Assembly: GCA_024516035.1 (NCBI GenBank)
Contig: CM044961.1
Coordinates: 13,895,398 to 13,959,397 of the forward strand
Direction of reading: 5' to 3'
DNA: 64,000 nucleotides
Source: Bactericera cockerelli
Taxonomy: Eukaryota > Arthropoda > Insecta > Hemiptera > Triozidae
Shown here in pieces: positions 57,745-64,000 of the stretch. The stretch's first letter is position 1. Each line of letters begins with the position of its first letter. A program made the position numbers and the translations under genes. Below the pieces are notes generated by a model. The model saw only the letters and a program-made list of their open reading frames with translations, was not told the DNA's origin and searched no databases.

Positions 57745-58708
57745 GGGTGAATATTTCCAAACGTGGTTTTTTCAGGGCAATTTTTGTCCCATGCCAATTT
57801 TTTTTAAATAACTAGCTGAATGTGGGGAAATCAAGTACCTAGGATATTAATATTTAGGTATTTAGAGGGTGCACTTCTGAGAAATTATTTTTTCTCTATT
57901 TTTCCCTGTTTTTTAAAAAATAGAGATAATAAGTACAAAATAGCCAGAGGAAGGACTACCAGAGGAGAGACATTTTGACTATAACTCTAACTTTTAAGTG
58001 CAATATTAAAAGAAAAATATTAATATTGTTTTCGAAATGGAGAAATAATCTGCAAATAAAATAGAAACATCTCATTATATTTTTTTAAAGTAAAATAAAT
58101 CTTTTCTTTTTACTTGCCAGAGGAAAGACAAGCTCTTCTGTGACGCACTTACGCACAACCTTACTTCCTGAAAATCTTCAAACAACCAAAACCAAAAATC
58201 CAAAACATCGAACAAAACTAACGTGGAAATTAGAATCACAAGAGAGGTAGGAGACGTTTCCCCTCCTTTCATAGAGTGACGTTACTTTCCCCTCTTTTGA
58301 AAACGGCAATAAAGTGGCTTGCCAGAGGAAGGACAAAAAGTATGGGGACACACTTTAAAGTCAAAAATAGAAATAATTGAAATGGTAATAAAATAAAATT
58401 CAATGTTAAGTAGTTGTCTTCTTGGCTTTTGAAAAAATTATATTTTAATTTAATTATTTAAAAAGGAATTGAGCTATTATAAATTTAAACAATCTAAAAC
58501 AAGCTGGGGACAGGCCAGAGGACGGACATTTGCTGATATCATGTACTTATTTTTTATATAAATAATAGTAAAAAAAATGTTTTATGTACTTTCAAGTTAA
58601 AGCTAATGTGTTCTCTTCATTTCACTAGTGGATTCCTTTATTTTTTCCTTACCGATTTGTTTTTATTCAATGGGGACATCAAAAAACCACGTTTGGAAAT
58701 ATTCACCC
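57745..58708. mobile_element. 964-bp non-autonomous TIR element
   Basis: Perfect 28-bp terminal inverted repeats lie at 57745..57772 and 58681..58708 (outer end GGGTGAATATTTCC, inner end GTGGTTTTTT), flanked by ATTC on both sides (57741..57744 and 58709..58712). There is no transposase frame. The word GCCAGAGGAAGGACA recurs in variants near 57943, 58116, 58321 and 58512, and GGGGACA-type words occur near 58345, 58507 and 58673. The superfamily was not assigned. Confidence 0.85.
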
Positions 58709-59040
58709 ATTCATTGCTCCACCTTCCCAATACGTCGAAATTTCATCCTGTATGAATTATATGCATACCGACAGACTGAAGAATCTTGATTTTTTTATCC
58801 ATCCTGTATATGAATAAGACACGGAGAAGCTGGATGGACTCATCTAGAAATGAACACGTTATGTTTACCTTATGATTAATGTGGAAATTATGCCGTATCA
58901 AATGACTGCGAGAAGGTTATAAAGGACTAGGTTGGTCAGGACACTACTGAGGTCTTGAGAGAAGCGACTCTAGGTACAGGAATAGTGTGTGCACTTGCAT
59001 CCACAGGGCTGACTTTAGGAGGTTAGAAGGTTCCCACATA

Positions 59041-59445
59041 ATAATAATACCGCCTTATTTATACTTTTTTTTTTCAAAGAAACTAAACTGATAATCATAC
59101 ATCAACAAGGTAGGAAAGCTCATGTTTACCTAACGATATCTCAAAATAGACATGCAAGTGTGGTTATCCACCCTTGCACACCCATTTCGGATCTCGCCAG
59201 GTTATGTTGGACTTACTTACTGGTAATTTACTTACCAGCACCTACCAACTAAAACCTCCCTGACGTATGACCACTCAGTATAGGAAAATCGCCCTGGAAC
59301 CGCGTGAGCATCATCCTTATTTATACTGCCGGACTAAAACTTGAGTCCCGTTATTCCATCAGTAACCCCAAGACGTATCAAAATCCCAAAAGGGAACATA
59401 ACTAGTCATGCCCCGGCTGTGTTTCGAACCCGCAACCTCTGGTTA
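59041..59445 (-). mobile_element. SINE family A interrupted by a later insert
   Basis: Family A is recognisable at 59041..59065 and 59315..59445 in the same orientation. It is split by a 249-bp insert (59066..59314) flanked by the 13-bp direct repeat CCTTATTTATACT. The SINE head is missing beyond 59445. Confidence 0.82.
59066..59314 (-). mobile_element. Retroposed insert with poly-A (plus-strand poly-T)
   Basis: It begins with a T-run of about 9 on the plus strand, so on the minus strand it is a roughly 240-nt sequence ending in poly-A. It starts ATGATGCTCACGCGGTTCCA at 59314. With the 13-bp target duplication this is a typical LINE-mediated retroposition. The source sequence was not recognised: it may be a further SINE family or a retroposed small RNA or transcript. 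Confidence 0.7.
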
Positions 59446-60992
59446 TTATTCTGGAATAAAAAATCCCTAGGTGTATTAAAATTTAATTATCATATTGAAA
59501 ACCGTTCTAAAAGTTGTGCATTTTGGTTGTGCAAACTAAGAGCTAACAACCATTTGAAATCGGATAGGTAGGACTTCAATAAATATTATTATAGGTAGGT
59601 ATACAACATTGTATATAATATTTTACATATCATATATAAATGCCCGGTAGACGGGTGTTTATTGACGGGTTTAGCCCTATTTACATTTTCAAATAAAATA
59701 ACAGTTAAAATAAAATTTATCATAATTAGGCACGTCAGTTACCTCAATTATAAGAGGCAGTCCATAGTCGAAAGCTCAACCTTTGTTGTGCTTGACCATG
59801 TCCTTAGTTGATTCATTTATGAAAATCAGTGAGGACAGTCACGTATTTTTGTTTAGTGTAAATGCCTCCAAACATAAAAAAAACATTAATATAATGAATA
59901 TCATGTTATTCCACATTTTAAAAGAGATACAAGTAAAAGTTGGGTTAGAAAAAGGTCAAGAAAGGTCATATAAACTAGGGTGCATTGAGCTTCATTAATT
60001 GCATACTTCACTCCCCTGGCACAAGAGTACTTGAATAGAAATGACCCCAGAGTGACAAGCGGTAGAAATGATGTATAGATCCACCTCGAAGACGGCACAA
60101 CCGGTATAAACAAGTACCATCACACAGACAAATCATCATTTGCGAAGTAGGTACCTACCTCTATAAAACCCATATGAGAGAAAAATAAATTAGGTCAGTA
60201 GGTAAAACAGATTTTTTAGATAGAAAACTACGCTAATGAAATTAATATTTAAATTACTTTTTAAAGATGCCTTGATCGACAGGTTAATCAAGAAGTAGGC
60301 AATCATATTCAAGATGAGGGAACAGTTGAAGATGATCATTGAACATATTTCATACATAAGTATTAGGAAGATGATGCTTTAAGATAGGTACATACATAAA
60401 TTAATAATTATTAACTTCTTGCAAATGAATAGCTCTTCTTATAGCTCTTCTTGAATGGTAGGTACAAGTTTATTATTTCTAATAGTAAACTTACAGCAGG
60501 TAAAAGTTGAACGAATACAGAATTATTTATGGTGAAAAGAAATTTGTCGTTTTACTCGGCCCAGCTGAGGTCTTTAACAGTTTTATGTGACAACTAATAA
60601 ACATGTTTGCTCTAAACTTTTTTAATTATAATTTATCTAATATCGACTAAACTTTCAAACTTTTACAGTTGATCTTTTCCAAGGTGTGTCAACCATGTTT
60701 TACAGTGACCCTGACAAGGGGGTCAGGTTAACATTTTGCTTGGACACATATTATAAATGAAGCGAAGAATAAGTCAGACATAAATAAACTATAGAAACCT
60801 AATCTAATATAATATATCGACAAAATTCAAGGATACATTCAGAGCTGTGGCACGTTACAGTGACCTAGCTATAGCCGTGAAACTTTACACCTCATATACA
60901 TAGTGAGGCGAAGTACTTTTGGATTCGCTTGCTGCATCATCAAACGAAAGCCTTGAGATCTTCTTCAGCACAGCGTTGCCGGACGGCACAAC
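59446..60992. other. No gene; 5' flank of the FER-like exon
   Basis: AT-rich. The part near 60660..60992 is slightly less AT-rich and may contain 5' UTR, but no promoter element is clear. Confidence 0.35.
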
Positions 60993-61445
60993 ATGGGTGG
61001 ATTCGGCATCAACAACAACAACAGTGACGGCAACACCGCAAGTATGACGAAAAACATGGCGTCCATCAAGGAAGTTCACGAGAGCATCCTTGGCCGACAC
61101 GACTCGGAAGTTTACCTGCTGGAACTCATGAAAAAGTGCGTCAGCAACAAGATAAAGTCTGATCGTGACTATTGTGCGTCGATCCAATCCATCATTACTC
61201 AGTCGAACAAAATCAATCAGTCAGCAGGAGGTTCCGAATCGACTTCGGGTACTTCCGCTATGATCGGAGAGAGTTGGAAATCCATCATGGCGGAGCTGAA
61301 TAACTACGTGATGCTGATTCGGAACAACGCGCAGCACGTGGAAAAGTTCACGCTGACTCAACTCAACAATTTGTACAACGAGAAGCGGAAGGCGAGGAAG
61401 TATTACTTCGAGCAGTATGCACGCATCTCCGCCAGACTGAACAAC
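60993..61445 (+). CDS. FER: F-BAR N-terminal exon, probable FER/Fps tyrosine kinase
   Basis: The first coding exon starts at ATG 60993 (MGGFGINNNN) and runs 151 codons in phase 0 to a strong GTAAGT donor at 61446. After a short Asn/Ser-rich leader, the FCH/F-BAR domain begins around residue 25 (SILGRHDSEVYLLELMKKCV, then KIKSDRDYCASI). It continues with a Ser/Gly-rich insertion, ESWKSIMAELNN, and LNNLYNEKRKARKYYFEQYA. This order matches the N-terminus of FER/Fps kinases, which bind membranes through the F-BAR dimer and carry SH2 and kinase domains downstream. Those parts are beyond the window. Another F-BAR protein is possible. GC-rich codon use stands out from the flanks. Confidence 0.78.
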
Positions 61446-62980
61446 GTAAGTCAGCATTCTTATTTTCTGTACTCCTGTTGATATGATATGCACAATTGCA
61501 CATAGTGTTGAACAAATTTGTAACTAAAATATTGCAATACATAATATATTATCATAAAAAAAACTACTTAAATCTAACGTAGAAGCAAAAATGGTTTTTC
61601 ATGACCACATCTTTAGTTCCCAAATTTGACATTATTTGGAACTCTATCAACCAATTCTTCTTATAGCATGCGTCCCATTATTACTTTTTTAATTTTTATT
61701 TTATTTTATTTTTCACTTTTAAAAATCCATTTTATAAAGTTTTTGTTTGACTTCAAGATCAAATTCCAAAAAATACTACCTAAATAATAATAACGACATC
61801 CTCATTACCAAATGAATAAGATTGTAATGTATGTAATACCTACCTGTTGACCTACCTAAACAGTCTGAGTTACAAAACTAAGCTTGATGGATTAAGCTTC
61901 CTTCTTGGGAGTCTTAAATCTTTTCTTAATTCCTAATACATAACACTGAAGCTTCCGGGACAGTTCTAATTATCTTAATTCTCAAAGCATTAATCACACG
62001 TATCTTTGGGTCAAAAATGATGATGGATGCATTATGATCCCCCAGACTAGCTGAGGTAATGCAGGGAGTAGACCAAATATGAGACAAGGGTACTAAGGAA
62101 GTGAAACAGCAAAATTTATCCCGTTAAAACTTAGGGATCTGTTCAAAGTTCATATACATTATTGGTACACGTAAAAATACCCACCACTATACCAAATGTT
62201 CACATCAGAGCTACATACATACATACATGGCACTATGAAATGTAAAAGCTCCGTTTGAATGTGAAAGAAGACGATACCTCATAATCACAATGGCTACTGA
62301 GAATTTCATTATTATCATTATTACGATCTTTTTGATATTGTTGATGATATTAATGATAAAACTAGAAATAAAAGTGATTATTACCTAAATGGCTGCACGT
62401 ACACTAGTTGATTTCTATCCAATTCCTTACGTACGTGGTGATGACATCAAAATACTCCTTTTTACCATGGAGGGCTCAATTTGGTACCTTGAAACCTTAA
62501 AATGAGCTCTCTTAAGACCAAGGACCAAGAGTTATTGTAATAGGAACAGGCGCGGCCGATGAGAAAATGTTTTGGGGGTGCTGAAACATAAATAGGCTAA
62601 AATGTGATTCATAGAGTCGCTCTTTCAGTATCGAAAGAGATTGTGCTTGTTTACCATGACAATTATAATAATTATGCACTAATTATTCTAGAAATGTGTG
62701 ATGAATTTCATTGTGTACGATCATGGACTAAGAAAATCCTCTCTTTTACTTTTTGGTCTGGGGGTGCTGCAGCTCCTTAGCACAGGCCGCGCCTGAATGG
62801 GAACCTATCTCAAGTTAGAAGAAGAGTATCTGTGTCAGACTCAGACGCCAAGTCGGCGTGGTAATTGTCCTGTGGGATCTGAGATTCTGGGATTATAGGG
62901 ATTAAGGGTACATAGTGTCACGTTCTAATCCAATGCTTAACCCTTCAGCACACACCTGCCTTACTCTTGTCCTATGTCCC
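61446..62980. other. Intron 1 of the F-BAR gene, no exon seen
   Basis: AT-rich. No continuation of the F-BAR domain was recognised. Scattered words near 62550..62810 (CAGGCGCGGCCGATGAG; CACAGGCCGCGCCTGAATG) form an inverted pair that may bound a small repeat. Confidence 0.5.
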
Positions 62981-63102
62981 CCTCATGATAACTAGGTCTT
63001 AAAATAAACTCGCTTCACTAAATTTACGCTGAAACCGTAATTCGAACCAACGACCTCCAGGTTATAAGTCCGCCTCGTTATCGTTCAAGTTACTGAGGTC
63101 GG
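62981..63102 (-). mobile_element. tRNA-derived SINE, family B
   Basis: The reversed head is seen as AACCAACGACCTCCAGGTTA and AAGTTACTGAGGTCGG. It lies within the intron of the F-BAR gene. Confidence 0.75.
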
Positions 63103-64000
63103 TATTATTTTTATTATTATGAAATTTATGTTCCTTTTATTATTATTTCCACAACATTTCAATATTCTTCTTTAAAAAAAAAAATTGAAAAACCTTTGTC
63201 ATTCGGAATGTTATTAAATTTACCTACCTATAATTATTTTAGTCCGAGCAGAAAGAACCTTTGGTCCAGGTCCCGACAGACAGTAGGTACTACTCGGCCG
63301 ATACAGCTGTCAGTGAAACATAGATGTCCATAACCAAACCAACTTCCTGGCAGCGGTAGAGATGGTAGACAATCCGATACTGTCTTTTCCTGGATCGTCA
63401 GAAGTGCCCAGTTGGGTTAATGATACCATGCAACTCATGAACCAAGAGACAATGCATAGGTTCTTGGATAAGTCCTATGTGACGTTGATATGGATAAGAA
63501 ACATAGATAGAAGCGTCTCAAGTAGCGTCACGGGTATTAAGGAGATAATTATAAATGAATAAAGTTCCCAACGCATAGGATAATACACACGATTCCTGTA
63601 GGATCCAATACTGCAAGGTTCTTTTCCTCAATGGTGGTAAATTTTATTTTCCTACATAGGTAATTTTTGTACCTATGTACTTACTTATGTACTTACAAGA
63701 AAGTAACGTAATAAATTATTTATTTCCACAGTTTTTTATGTTTAGGACGACTATGTTCATTGAACAATATCCACACAAAATTGTTCCAATTTCATTTGTT
63801 ATTTCACGAAAATAAATCAACGTAATTAATTTAATTACATTATTCTACGAAATTTATGTTACTGAGGTATAGGTACTTAATTTTAGTGAAATCAAATGGT
63901 CTTAACTAATTTTATATTTTAGAAATCCTGTTTATTCTAAGGTTGAGGTTATAGTAAGGTTGTGACCTATAAATTATAATGCACCTATAATGTTAGTAAT
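63103..64000. other. Intron or flank, no gene supported
   Basis: A 66-codon plus frame at 63362..63562 (MVDNPILSFPGSSEVPSWV...) has reasonable composition but no splice sites or family match. The rest is AT-rich. Confidence 0.4.

Noticed and set aside
60885..61187. 100-codon minus-strand frame under the F-BAR exon
   Set aside because: It is the antisense shadow of a real exon with clear family similarity on the plus strand.

Overview
The window is eukaryotic and most likely from an insect. It is AT-rich, its coding exons are short and isolated with GT/AG splice sites, and most of the rest is transposon-derived: several tRNA-derived SINE families, TTAA-flanked miniature elements, a mariner, an LTR retrotransposon and a truncated non-LTR element. 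The species cannot be fixed from sequence alone; a hemipteran-like genome is only a guess.

Host genes are sparse. On the minus strand FAM32A is complete in two exons (47164 to 45271, 114 residues). The first three coding exons of NIPP1/PPP1R8 (53078 to 48800) give the N-terminus and the start of the FHA domain, and the later exons are not found. On the plus strand a first coding exon with an F-BAR N-terminus (60993..61445) best fits the FER/Fps tyrosine kinase and continues past the window edge. Two GC-rich candidate exons of one unrecognised gene (16945..17132 and 19526..19679) flank a giant hairpin, and 2444..2578 is another candidate terminal exon.

Layout: 1-16 kb is AT-rich intergenic or intronic DNA with SINE copies, a TTAA element at 4.7 kb and long CT microsatellites at 11-12.4 kb. 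17.8-19.4 kb holds a 1.66-kb fold-back element built around a repeated TACAGGGTG word. 20-31 kb is dense in SINEs, short tandem arrays, a perfect 243-bp-arm palindrome at 24.4-25.0 kb and GA/CT tracts. 31.6-38.4 kb is an AT-rich desert. 38.5 kb has a second TTAA element. 41.1-43.9 kb is a young LTR retrotransposon with identical LTRs and one open gag-protease-integrase frame but no reverse transcriptase. 45-53 kb carries FAM32A and NIPP1, with a third TTAA element in the FAM32A intron and a nested pair in NIPP1 intron 2: a mariner inserted six codons before the stop of a 5'-truncated non-LTR retrotransposon. 57.7-58.7 kb is a 964-bp terminal-inverted-repeat element. 59 kb holds a SINE split by a later retroposed insert. 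61-64 kb is the FER-like exon and its following intron.

The strongest unusual items are the reverse-transcriptase-less but intact LTR element, the periodic fold-back element inside a probable intron, the perfect palindrome, the three sequence-unrelated TTAA elements with internal palindromes, and the exactly resolvable nested insertions.
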